This document shows positions 1 to 7,008 of a DNA stretch of 10,880 bases, one piece after another. The notes under the pieces were generated by a model. It was not told where the DNA came from and searched no databases. It saw only the letters and a list, made by a program, of their open reading frames with translations. A program made the translations under genes and the position numbers. Positions within the stretch are counted from its first letter, which is position 1, and each line of letters begins with the position of its first letter. Source of the stretch: Chloroflexota bacterium (GTDB taxonomy: Bacteria; Chloroflexota; Dehalococcoidia; Lucifugimonadales; JADFKI01); assembly GCA_022565015.1 (NCBI GenBank), contig JADFKI010000109.1:1-10880 (forward strand), given 5' to 3'.

Positions 1-833
1 GGGAGACCTGGGAGCGGCGGGACGACGGCATCACCCAGCCCGACATCTACAGTTGGGCGGCGGCCCAAGTAACCGGCGCCGTCCGGATTTTCGCCGGAAC
101 CCAACCGGCCCACCTCTTTTACAGCGACGACTTGGGCCGCCATTGGACCGAGCTTACGGCGCTAAGGTCGGTGGACACGTCGGACTGGACCTTCCCCGGT
201 CCGCCCCACGTTGCTCATACCAAGCACATTAACTTCCACCCGGAAGACACCAACACCATATTTGTCGGCGTAGAGGTTGGAGGTCTGCAAAAGAGCACCG
301 ACGGCGGGAAAACCTTCACGAGGATTACCGGCATGGACAACGATGTCCACCGGACCGTCATCAACCCGGCGGACCCCAACAGGATATACATCACCGGCGG
401 GGACGGCATATACGTCACCTCCGATGGGTGTGAAACCTGGGAACACTTGACCACCACCGCCCACGAAATCGGCGGGTACCCCGACTTCCTGCTTTTGCAC
501 CCCCGCAAGCCCGAGATCGTCCTGGTGGCGGCCGCCCACCACGGGCCGGGCTCCTGGCGGGAATCTCACTTTGCCGGCTCTCGCATCTCACGGAGCAACG
601 ACGGCGGGAAGACCTGGGAGCAGTTGGGCAACGGCCTCCCGGACCGGCTGCAGGGTTCCGTCGAAGCCATGTGCCTGGAGGACTGGGGGGATTCCTCCTT
701 CTCGGTCTTCGCCGCGACCGCCACCGGCGAGGTATGGTGCAGCGATGATGGAGGAGATCACTGGGCGGAAATTATGACCGGTCTGGCTCCCATTTCCAAA
801 GGCGACCATTACGCCAGTTTGGTGACGGCCTAG
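1..833 (+). CDS. Asp-box (BNR-like) beta-propeller protein, 5' end missing
   Basis: The frame is open from base 3 to the TAG at 831-833, so the gene starts outside the window; the TTG at 132 is only an internal codon. Five Asp-box motifs (S/T-x-D-x-G-x-x-W/F) are visible: SDDLGRHW (from 123), STDGGKTF (from 294), TSDGCETW (from 417), SNDGGKTW (from 594) and SDDGGDHW (from 741). A further GETW-like remnant lies at the very edge. Asp-boxes sit on beta-hairpin turns of propellers found in sialidases, Vps10/sortilin-like proteins and plant HCF136-like factors. They are a fold signature and do not identify a substrate. No sialidase catalytic residues (arginine triad, FRIP) are seen in this part, so I do not call it a sialidase. 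Its N-terminus, including any signal peptide, is not visible. It converges on the TPP enzyme gene across an 86-bp gap. Confidence 0.85.
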   Translation, partial: ETWERRDDGITQPDIYSWAAAQVTGAVRIFAGTQPAHLFYSDDLGRHWTELTALRSVDTSDWTFPGPPHVAHTKHINFHPEDTNTIFVGVEVGGLQKSTDGGKTFTRITGMDNDVHRTVINPADPNRIYITGGDGIYVTSDGCETWEHLTTTAHEIGGYPDFLLLHPRKPEIVLVAAAHHGPGSWRESHFAGSRISRSNDGGKTWEQLGNGLPDRLQGSVEAMCLEDWGDSSFSVFAATATGEVWCSDDGGDHWAEIMTGLAPISKGDHYASLVTA

Positions 834-859
834 GTAATCTAAACATTCTGGAGACAAAC

Positions 860-894
860 GTAGGGGCACCCCGATACCATCGGGGTGCCCCTAC
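860..894. repeat. Perfect 16-bp inverted repeat in a convergent gap (terminator or REP-like palindrome)
   Basis: The left arm at 860-875 begins GTAGGGGCACC, the loop is 3 nt (876-878), and the right arm at 879-894 ends GGTGCCCCTAC. All 16 positions pair. It sits between the stop codons of two convergent genes (833 and 920), so it could end transcription in both directions. Neither side carries a good T-run: ACACACGT follows on plus and GTTTGTC on minus, so a classical intrinsic terminator is not clear. The GTAGGGGC...GCCCCTAC arms resemble dispersed palindromes I associate with Chloroflexota genomes. That link is from memory and untested. Confidence 0.75.
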
Positions 895-919
895 ACACGT
901 GTCAAGCTGCGCTCCGTTC

Positions 920-2560
920 CTAACTGAAATTCGACCGGCGGGCTTCCAAGTTGGAGTGTATGTCCAGGAGGACGGTCTTTCCTTCCGCGTTGAGTTGCTG
1001 CGCCCTTTTCAGGGCCGGGCCTATCTCGGCAGGCTGGGTCACGACGATGCCCACCGCGCCCATGCCCTCGGCTATCTTGGCGTAATCGCCAACCATGTGG
1101 GTGGTGCCAAACAGCTCCTTGGCAACTGGGTAGCCGCCTGGGTAGGTAGCCATGCCACCGTTGTTCAAAACGACGGTTGTGATGGGGGCTCCGGCCCTGA
1201 CCGAGGTCTCGATGTCCAGTCCGGACATACCGAATGCGCCGTCTCCCATGAAATTTAGGCAGAATTTATCCGGCCTGGCCAGCTTGGCGCCGATCATAAG
1301 AGGAATCCCGTAGCCCAGGTGGGTGGTCTTGCCCCAGCCGATGTAGCTGTGGGGTACGGTGCCTGGATAGAAGGGCATGATGGTGTCCCGAGGCGCCCCC
1401 GCGTCGTGGGTGACTATGCTGTTCTCTTTGTCCAGGTTGCGCTCTATCTCGCCGATCACCCGATACGTGTTAATCGGGACATCGTCCGAATTCAACAGCG
1501 GGGTCCATTCAGCGATCCAACCGTCCCTAATCCCCTTGATTTCGGCAGCCACCTCGGTCTTACCCTTGCGGCCGTTTTCGCCGGCCTGGGCCTTGACCTC
1601 TTCGATCATGGCTTGAAGAGTCAGCTTGGCGTCGCCGGGCAGGCCAACATCGACCGAAAAATCTTTGTTGATGTCCTCAATGCTCTCAACATTGTGGATA
1701 ATGACCTTTCCGTCCGGGATGGGCTGGCCGTAGCCGGTACGGGTCATGCTGGAGCCAACAGCGAACAGCACGTCCGATTCTTGTAGCCACCGCCGCGCCT
1801 GGAGACTGGTGGAATTGCTCCCGGACCCCAGGGCCAGGGGATGCCGTTCGTCGAAGGACGACTTGCCGGGCATGGTGCAGTACACGGGTATCTCGGTTAG
1901 TTCGGCCAACTCTTGCAATTCCGCGGTTGCTCCGGCGAACAGGACTCCCATTCCCGACCAGATAACCGGCTTTCGCGCGTTCAGCAGAAGTGTGACGGCA
2001 TCCTTAACGTCGCCGGCGGACGGAGATTGGCGATACCGCTTAGGGGGCGTATAGTTCAGGGCCTCTTCCGAGATTTCCTGGTCGCCCAAGTCGGCGGGGA
2101 TTTCGACCAAGACCGGACCGCCGCGGCCGTTGCGCAGGTTATGGAAGGCCCGGCGCATGGCGCTGGAGACCTGTGATGGATGTGTTATGACCTCGGTGGT
2201 TTTGCACACCGACGCGTAGGTGCGGGCCGGCGAGAAGTTAGGCCGGACGGCGTATTGGGCCAGCGTGGGTCCACCGGGCAGGTATAGGACGGGAATGTTG
2301 TCGCTGAAGGCCTGAGCGATGCCGCCCATGGTGTTCTCCGAGCCGGGGCCGCCCTGGGTAATAGTTACCCCGAACTTCTCCCGGTCGCTCAGCCGGCTGT
2401 ACCCGTCGGCGGCCATCAGCCCGCCGCGCTCCTGCCTGAACATGATGGTGCGGATGCCTTCCTTGGCAACGGCTTCGATTAGTAGGTTATTCGGGAAACA
2501 GGACACCCAGTCCACACCTTCAGTTTTCAAGATCCGAGCAACGGCTTCGATGACTTTCAT
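920..2560 (-). CDS. Thiamine-diphosphate-dependent enzyme, acetolactate synthase/decarboxylase-like
   Basis: This is a 546-residue protein with the three-domain layout of the acetolactate synthase/pyruvate oxidase superfamily: an N-terminal pyrimidine-binding domain (about 1-165), a central domain (about 185-325) and a C-terminal diphosphate-binding domain (about 385-530). The cofactor-activating Glu is E44 in RQERGG. The ThDP/Mg motif starts at GDG (439-441) and ends with LNN (465-467), the normal spacing. The family cleaves or forms C-C bonds next to a keto or acyl-CoA carbonyl. The substrate cannot be read from the sequence, and no small regulatory subunit gene adjoins it, which argues against a housekeeping IlvB. 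The ATG at 2558-2560 is preceded by GAGGTG (minus strand, 2568-2573) at 7-nt spacing, which fixes the start. It has its own promoter (2640-2668) and appears monocistronic. Oxalyl-CoA decarboxylase, benzoylformate decarboxylase or sulfopyruvate-type enzymes remain possible. Confidence 0.9.
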   Translation of the reverse strand: MKVIEAVARILKTEGVDWVSCFPNNLLIEAVAKEGIRTIMFRQERGGLMAADGYSRLSDREKFGVTITQGGPGSENTMGGIAQAFSDNIPVLYLPGGPTLAQYAVRPNFSPARTYASVCKTTEVITHPSQVSSAMRRAFHNLRNGRGGPVLVEIPADLGDQEISEEALNYTPPKRYRQSPSAGDVKDAVTLLLNARKPVIWSGMGVLFAGATAELQELAELTEIPVYCTMPGKSSFDERHPLALGSGSNSTSLQARRWLQESDVLFAVGSSMTRTGYGQPIPDGKVIIHNVESIEDINKDFSVDVGLPGDAKLTLQAMIEEVKAQAGENGRKGKTEVAAEIKGIRDGWIAEWTPLLNSDDVPINTYRVIGEIERNLDKENSIVTHDAGAPRDTIMPFYPGTVPHSYIGWGKTTHLGYGIPLMIGAKLARPDKFCLNFMGDGAFGMSGLDIETSVRAGAPITTVVLNNGGMATYPGGYPVAKELFGTTHMVGDYAKIAEGMGAVGIVVTQPAEIGPALKRAQQLNAEGKTVLLDIHSNLEARRSNFS

Positions 2561-2639
2561 ATTTGCGCACCTCTATAGGAAAGTTTGGCGTCGAAAAGAT
2601 AAACGGGCGTCAAATAGCCTCTTCCGACTGTTCCGCCGC

Positions 2640-2668
2640 ATCATATGTGCTGAGTTAGGCGCGGTCAA
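2640..2668 (-). promoter_or_regulatory. Sigma70-type promoter of the TPP enzyme gene
   Basis: On the minus strand, TTGACC (2663-2668) and TATGAT (2640-2645) are separated by exactly 17 bp. Each hexamer matches consensus at 5 of 6 positions. The predicted start is near 2633, leaving a 5' leader of about 73 nt before the ATG at 2560. The leader carries the ribosome binding site but no obvious riboswitch-like stem. Confidence 0.65.
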
Positions 2669-2900
2669 GTCCCGGTTCCAGCCTGGTCAATAAAAAGAGG
2701 GAGTCGCCGGAGGCACAGTCGGCTAAACCGGGAATCCGGTGCGGCTTAGCTGCATCAGGTGTAACATTAATAGTATCAAATAGACGTGGTTTCGTAGCAG
2801 AGATCAACCGCCCGGGCCGCTTCGACCTGAACGCGGCAAGATAGTCTGGAGCTAATGGGAAGCGATCTGGCATTTCTTGGCTAGAGAGTTAAAACAACCT
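2669..2900. other. Divergent intergenic region, upstream part
   Basis: Together with 2561-2668 this forms a gap of about 340 bp between divergent genes. The minus-strand promoter lies on its left side. On the plus strand there is an AT-rich patch (2762-2781, containing TAGTAT) in front of the methyltransferase-fold gene, but no partner -35 at usable spacing, so no plus-strand promoter is assigned. A 72-codon minus-strand frame at 2655-2873 overlaps the minus-strand promoter, has no family resemblance and is not called a gene. Confidence 0.5.
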
Positions 2901-3578
2901 ATGATTCCTTGGAAGCTACTCGACACGGCACAGACGCCCGGAAACGGACTGGAGCTCCGTTTGTACCAGCGTGACAACGAGTTCTCGATTAAAGCGGGCA
3001 ATTATGAACTCATGAACAGCCGTGTTTACGGGACGGAAGACGCGCTGGGCAAACTGGCCTGTCAAAAAATCGCAAACCATCCCCGGGCTCGAGTTCTCAT
3101 CGGCGGTCTGGGCATGGGATACACCGTAAGATCGGCGCTGGATGAACTTGGAGCCAAAGCCCAGGTGGCCGTCGCCGAACTGGTCCCGGAGGTGGTGCGG
3201 TGGAACCGGGGAGTGCTTGCCGGGTTGGCCGGTAATCCTCTCGACGACAGCCGGGTCGCGGTCCATGAAGCCGATGTTGCCCAGATGATAAAGACGGCCA
3301 CAGGGGACTACAACGCCATCCTGCTCGACGTCGACAATGGCCCCCAGGGGCTAACCCTAAAGGAAAACGATTGGCTTTATAGCCCCAATGGACTGAGCAC
3401 AGCCTTCGCCGCGTTAAGGCCGAAAGGCGTATTGGCCGTATGGTCCTCCGGTCCTGAGCCGGCGTTTGCCAAACGGCTGCGCAGGGCCGGATTCGAGGTG
3501 GAAGAAGTTGGATTGCGAGCGCGTGGGAGAGGTAAAGGTGGCGCACACTACACCGTATATCTTGCCGTACGCGATTAG
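2901..3578 (+). CDS. Spermidine-synthase-like / class I methyltransferase-fold protein
   Basis: This protein has 225 residues from the ATG at 2901. The Rossmann core is clear: motif I GGLGMG at 68-73, the acidic end of strand 2 at E93 in AVAELVPE, and LLDVDNGPQG at 141-150, the DVDNGP signature of small spermidine-synthase-like proteins. A WSSGPEP strand-turn follows at 181-187. True aminopropyltransferases carry further polyamine-binding residues and are longer (about 280-300), so the substrate, and whether it is a methyl or aminopropyl donor, is open. I prefer ATG 2901 (MIPWKLLDTA), which matches how I remember these proteins beginning, over the in-frame TTG at 2877. The ribosome binding site is weak for both (GAGAG at 2884-2888 for the ATG). 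The next plus-strand start is 67 bp downstream of its stop, so co-transcription is possible. Confidence 0.8.
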   Translation: MIPWKLLDTAQTPGNGLELRLYQRDNEFSIKAGNYELMNSRVYGTEDALGKLACQKIANHPRARVLIGGLGMGYTVRSALDELGAKAQVAVAELVPEVVRWNRGVLAGLAGNPLDDSRVAVHEADVAQMIKTATGDYNAILLDVDNGPQGLTLKENDWLYSPNGLSTAFAALRPKGVLAVWSSGPEPAFAKRLRRAGFEVEEVGLRARGRGKGGAHYTVYLAVRD

Positions 3579-3633
3579 CCTGGGAAAAGAACCGGCGGAT
3601 GCCCGGACCCCATGCTTCAAAAAGGCGCACCTC

Positions 3634-3639
3634 GGGAGG
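3634..3639 (+). promoter_or_regulatory. Shine-Dalgarno GGGAGG fixing a GTG start at 3645
   Basis: GGGAGG lies 5 nt upstream of a GTG that opens directly into a membrane segment. The alternative ATG at 3612 adds only a hydrophilic stub and has no comparable site, so 3645 is the better start. The quality of this site supports a real gene beginning here despite the broken continuation. Confidence 0.6.
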
Positions 3640-3644
3640 CTTCG

Positions 3645-3935
3645 GTGAGAAACAATGTGGTCGGCATATCGGCAGCCCTTTTAGTCATGCTGGCAGCCCT
3701 TGGAGTGGGCCTATTTTTAACCTTTGGTTCTAGCCCGTCCTCCGCTCCTAGTGATTCCGGCCGTCGTCAGGCTACCTCCGGCCTTCCTGACAACGGGGCT
3801 TCTCCCATCGGCGCCCAGGCTGAGAAGAGCGAGCCGGCAAAAATTCGCCCTATCGACGGGGTACGGGAACAGAGGGCAGACCCTACTGATATACCGGCTG
3901 TACCCACCGCCGGCCCGGATTCCGCGCGGTCCGTA
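3645..3935 (+). pseudogene. N-terminal part of a membrane-anchored protein of unknown function, interrupted
   Basis: From GTG 3645 the frame encodes a short basic start (residues 1-3 VRN), one strong hydrophobic helix (about residues 8-28, GISAALLVMLAALGVGLFL), then a Ser/Pro/Ala/Gly-rich hydrophilic stretch typical of a periplasmic linker. No folded domain follows. The frame stays open to 4334, but beyond about 3935 it is antisense to convincing permease sequence and reads as Arg/Ser/Thr-rich shadow protein. I therefore end the supported part near 3935. Anchor plus linker is how many extracytoplasmic thioredoxin-like, peptidase or binding proteins begin, but nothing here identifies which. 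The gene appears cut off by a rearrangement or an assembly join. Alternatively it is a short real protein overlapping the permease tail. Confidence 0.45.
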
Positions 3936-5710
3936 GCCCAAAACGTCGCTCCGATAGCGGCGGTCAGCGCCAACGGAAGCCATAGCCCGTCGAACGCGCC
4001 GGCGCTGATGGCCTCCGTAGTGATAGTCAATGCCAGGAGGACCGTCGAACCGTATACCACCGCCTGTTGCAGCCCGGCCGACTCGCCGCCGATGTACCGA
4101 ACGATCAGGGGGAACAGCCGCATGAATACCAGGGCGACCAGGGTCAGCACGAGGACGGGCGCTAATAGCAGGGCCTCGTTGACCTGTACGCCCTTGAAGA
4201 GCCCGCCGGATACCAGCTGGCCCCTCGCGTTCAGCTCCCAGAACACGAGGCCGCCGATTACCAGCAGGAGCAGATCGAGGTGGTACCGCTGGAAGAGGGG
4301 CACCGACGGAGGCCTGGAAGACCTCAGCTTGTGAATGATAAGGCCGGCCCTGGCTCCAAGCACGCCGGGCACGACAAATATCGCCAGGCTGAGGGCGCCG
4401 ACGGCCCCCGCAACAAGAAACGGTGACAACCGCATATCGACGGGAAGCGGGCTGCCGCCGGTTATCTCGGAAAAGAAGGGCAGCTTTCCAGATATGGCTA
4501 TCGCGCCGAAGGCGAGAAACGGCGCGACAACAACGGCAAGGGTTGTAATCGCGAGACCCTCGACTGCGTACAGCTTGACGAGCTGCGGCGTGCTAACGCC
4601 CCTGCTGCGAAGCAGGGCCACGTCGGCCTCTCTACTCTTCACGAGGTACGAGACCATCATCGTAAGATAATACAGGACGGTGATGACCATAATGGTGAGA
4701 AGCAGTAGCAGGGGCACGCTGGAGAAGAAGCTCCTTCGTTCGAATCTTCTCAGAAGTGTCTCGATTCCCGTGAATACCGCTGAACCTTGAAGCCTCTCGG
4801 ACAGCTCTTTTTCAAAGTCCCGTACGCTGCGTTTCAGTTCGTCCGGCTCGATCCTCTTGAGCCCGGCCCTGTCCACGAAGATGAACCATGTGGAGCTGAG
4901 GAGGGTGCCTGGGTACGCGTCTCTCAGGCTGTCCAGCATGGCGCGTTTGGAGACGAAAAGGGCGATCGGCGGCTCCTCGGGATCGACCTCGATGCCGATG
5001 TCGGGAATGTCGTCGAGGGGCGCCGGCGCCACAAAGAGATTAGCGTTGTACTTCCAATATTCTTCCGCCGGGTCCGTGGGATTCATTATCCCGACGATCT
5101 CGACTGTAATTCGCTTAGGGTCCCCGAGCGAAGGAGTAAACCGCAGCTTATCACCTACGGACAACCCGAAAACGTTGGCGGTCGTTGCGCCAAGAATAGC
5201 TTCGATCATCGGGCCATTTCGCCCCTCAATCACCTGGTCCGAGGCCATAGCGCCGTCTATGAAGGTGACGTGCTGCTCGACGTTGGACAGGTGCTGAAAG
5301 TAACCCCTCGACGCCCGTTCGTCGGCATCAAGCGCCGTCGGCAACGGCTGCCTAGGAGTGCCCACGAGAAAGATCGGGCCCTTGAGAAAACGCTCCCTGC
5401 TTAAGAAGAATTCCGACAGGTGGTTGTTGATTGCCTCGTCTACTTCGAGGCCGGACCTGTCGATGCTGTCGTCCCGAAGCGGGATATTGGGGGCGATGGC
5501 GAGCAGGTCCAGGAATGTAGAGGAGGACCGATCGATGGCCGTGTTGACGGCAAGTCTCTTGAGGGAGTTCAGATAGATTGGTGCACCGGACACGAGCGCC
5601 GACGCAATGAGCACCCCCGAGAAGATGCTTAGCAGCAGCTTCCAGTCGTCAGCTATGCGTTTGAGAATAAACTTGTAAGTCGGTAGCGGCTGCATTAATT
5701 GTGCGAACAT
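3767..5710 (-). CDS. FtsX/MacB-type ABC transporter permease, C-terminally truncated
   Basis: Residues are numbered from ATG 5710 (647 aa). One N-terminal membrane helix lies at about 26-46. A large extracytoplasmic MacB-like domain spans about 50-325. A three-helix FtsX module follows: VPLLLLLTIM onward at about 332-357, a second helix at 382-407 and a third at 430-455. KSREADVALLRSRG between the first two is the classic FtsX cytoplasmic loop. Four more hydrophobic stretches follow at about 477-491, 511-540, 551-570 and 575-592. Relatives of this form usually go on to a second extracytoplasmic domain and a second FtsX module (roughly 800-1100 residues), which are absent here. Residues after about 595 lose hydrophobicity and permease character. 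The start is uncertain: GTG 5737, ATG 5710 and ATG 5695 are in frame, none with a good ribosome binding site. No ATPase gene is in the window. Proteins like this export lipids, lipoproteins or peptides, or act mechanically; the substrate is unknown. Confidence 0.85.
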   Translation of the reverse strand: MFAQLMQPLPTYKFILKRIADDWKLLLSIFSGVLIASALVSGAPIYLNSLKRLAVNTAIDRSSSTFLDLLAIAPNIPLRDDSIDRSGLEVDEAINNHLSEFFLSRERFLKGPIFLVGTPRQPLPTALDADERASRGYFQHLSNVEQHVTFIDGAMASDQVIEGRNGPMIEAILGATTANVFGLSVGDKLRFTPSLGDPKRITVEIVGIMNPTDPAEEYWKYNANLFVAPAPLDDIPDIGIEVDPEEPPIALFVSKRAMLDSLRDAYPGTLLSSTWFIFVDRAGLKRIEPDELKRSVRDFEKELSERLQGSAVFTGIETLLRRFERRSFFSSVPLLLLLTIMVITVLYYLTMMVSYLVKSREADVALLRSRGVSTPQLVKLYAVEGLAITTLAVVVAPFLAFGAIAISGKLPFFSEITGGSPLPVDMRLSPFLVAGAVGALSLAIFVVPGVLGARAGLIIHKLRSSRPPSVPLFQRYHLDLLLLVIGGLVFWELNARGQLVSGGLFKGVQVNEALLLAPVLVLTLVALVFMRLFPLIVRYIGGESAGLQQAVVYGSTVLLALTITTEAISAGAFDGLWLPLALTAAIGATFWATDRAESGPAVGTAGISVGSALCSRTPSIGRIFAGSLFSAWAPMGEAPLSGRPEVA

Positions 5711-5948
5711 CCGCGAGTCGACGTGGAATGGCGGCACGGCGTAATGGCCTGCGCGACGTCGAGAGAAATGCCATCGACAAACCCATGGCCCAACTTAGCG
5801 GAAAAGTGCCACCCTGCCCATCTCAACAATGCCCGCGGCCTACCTCTGCGAAGGATGCTTGGCCGAGCTTCACCTCGTCATGGGGTGCATGCGGCCAATA
5901 CTACAGATTCTGGGCCCATAATAGCATAAGTCTGAATCGCCCTGGGAT
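5711..5948. other. Intergenic region upstream of the permease
   Basis: This gap of about 240 bp lies between two minus-strand genes. There is no plausible protein. A few AT-rich hexamers read on the minus strand (TATTAT near 5920, TAGTAT near 5900), but none has a -35 partner at proper spacing. No clear terminator hairpin with a T-run was found after the DUF123 gene. Confidence 0.4.
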
Positions 5949-6437
5949 TTAACCGCTCGCCGTGGCCTCTCTCTTGAACCTGCGTCCGCATACACGCTGT
6001 AACTGACGTCGCATGCTTGCGAGATTCGAGGTGGAGTCGAAGGCGTGCAGATGTGAGCTGCATCGGCAGTCCGACGAGCCGAATCCGGCGACGGACCAGT
6101 TCCACCCGGGTAGCCCTGCAGCTCGATTTGCCCAGCCGCACTCCCAGTTCCTGCCGTCGTCTATCCACCATACATCTTCGATGGAGGCCAGTGAGGTCAG
6201 GTGGTCGATGTGCCAGTGCACCTTCTTCTCGCGTCGCAAGTGCCGCTGAATGCGCCCCTTGAGTCCGTTCAGTGCGCTCCCGAAATACAGGTACACCCCC
6301 GCAGGAAAGCACACCCGGCCCAGCTTGCCCACGTCGATGCTGCGCGGCTCATCTAATCGCAGGACGAGTACGTAGCTACCCTTACCGGTTATGTCCAGGG
6401 CGTCTGCTTCCGTTGCCGGTCGTATGCTCGTCGACAT
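5949..6437 (-). CDS. DUF123 family protein (GIY-YIG nuclease-related)
   Basis: This protein has 162 residues from ATG 6437. It has the conserved DUF123 order: GSYVLVLRLDEP near the N-terminus, AGVYLYFGSALNGLKGRIQRH as the GIY-YIG-like core with its Gly-Ser-Ala and following Arg, then HWHIDHLT, a Glu-Cys-x-Trp (ECGW) segment and GFGSSDCRCSSHLHAF. The paired Cys/His residues of the last block are typical. The family is related to GIY-YIG endonucleases, but its cellular role is not established, so I assign no reaction. Longer in-frame starts up to 6545 would overlap the preceding GNAT gene. ATG 6437 sits 16 nt after that gene's stop with AAAGGG upstream, consistent with translation from a shared mRNA. 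It is the last gene of a three-gene operon. Confidence 0.85.
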   Translation of the reverse strand: MSTSIRPATEADALDITGKGSYVLVLRLDEPRSIDVGKLGRVCFPAGVYLYFGSALNGLKGRIQRHLRREKKVHWHIDHLTSLASIEDVWWIDDGRNWECGWANRAAGLPGWNWSVAGFGSSDCRCSSHLHAFDSTSNLASMRRQLQRVCGRRFKREATASG

Positions 6438-6453
6438 TTCAGACCCTTTTAAG

Positions 6454-7005
6454 TCACTCCGCGGGCGGCTGTTCCACCGAATAGTGCGTGAGAGTCTCTT
6501 TCTTGAAAATGCGGAAGCCCCGCGCCTGATAGTTTTCCAGCGCATGGGGGTGATCGAAATTTGATGTATGAAGCCACACCCGGCTCGGCTGTTTCTTCCA
6601 GGCCTGTTCCACGGCCAACGTAAGCATGTGGCCTCCCAGGCCCTGGCCTATGAAGTCCGGCACCAGGCCGAACTGCGCGATCTCCACGCTATTGTCATCA
6701 TGAACGATGAACTCGGCGTAGCCGGCCATCGTCTCCTCAACCAGGAGAGTCCAGGTCTCGACATCGGGTCGCAGAACGTAATCGCTCCACTCTTTCCTGC
6801 CCCAGGGGAGGCGTTCCGTCCATCTCCAATCCCCGCCCACTGCTTTGTAGAGTGATTCGCTCAGCTCCGGAGCCGGCGGCGCCTGAATTCTGAGCTCCGT
6901 CGCCCGCGAAGGAGGCCTGCCGGCAATAAGCCGTTCGAGGGAGGTCATTTCGACGTATGTTACGTGCTCGTTTGTTTTCCCTCGAGAGTCTCGATTATTG
7001 TCCAA
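6454..7005 (-). CDS. GNAT family N-acetyltransferase
   Basis: This protein has 183 residues if translation starts at the TTG of 7003-7005. The acetyl-CoA-binding motif A is FGLVPDFIGQGLGGHMLTLA, with the Q-G-x-G-G pyrophosphate loop after a beta-bulge strand. A long helix (AVEQAWKK) follows, then VWLHTSNFDHPHALENYQARGF, the usual GNAT end with the N-Y-x-x-x-G-F signature. GNATs transfer an acetyl group from acetyl-CoA to an amine; the acceptor here is unknown. The TTG lies 3 nt after the stop of the PLP enzyme gene and has GGAG upstream, so coupled translation is likely. The first in-frame ATG (6946-6948) has no ribosome binding site. Family members I remember share the VEMTS segment found just before that ATG, which also favours a start upstream of it. 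Confidence 0.85.
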   Translation of the reverse strand: MDNNRDSRGKTNEHVTYVEMTSLERLIAGRPPSRATELRIQAPPAPELSESLYKAVGGDWRWTERLPWGRKEWSDYVLRPDVETWTLLVEETMAGYAEFIVHDDNSVEIAQFGLVPDFIGQGLGGHMLTLAVEQAWKKQPSRVWLHTSNFDHPHALENYQARGFRIFKKETLTHYSVEQPPAE

Positions 7006-7008
7006 AGC

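Noticed and set aside
2466..2551. 14-nt direct repeat (GCAACGGCTTCGAT at 2466 and 2538)
   Set aside because: Both copies encode IEAVA within the TPP enzyme; this is a chance similarity of two helices, not a mobile or regulatory repeat.
920..2560. Naming the TPP enzyme oxalyl-CoA decarboxylase because CoA-transferases occur in the window
   Set aside because: The CoA-transferases are 6 kb away on the other strand, beyond a suspected junction, and the motif around the catalytic Glu does not single out that enzyme.
2655..2873. 72-codon open frame on the minus strand in the divergent gap
   Set aside because: It overlaps a good promoter on the same strand, has no recognisable family features and no clear ribosome binding site.
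3669..3702. Repeated GGCAGCCCTT in the membrane anchor
   Set aside because: It follows from a repeated Ala-Ala-Leu pattern in a hydrophobic helix.
3936..4334. Continuation of the plus-strand frame from 3645 as real protein
   Set aside because: This part is antisense to hydrophobic permease helices and is rich in Arg, Ser and Thr, as expected of a shadow frame.
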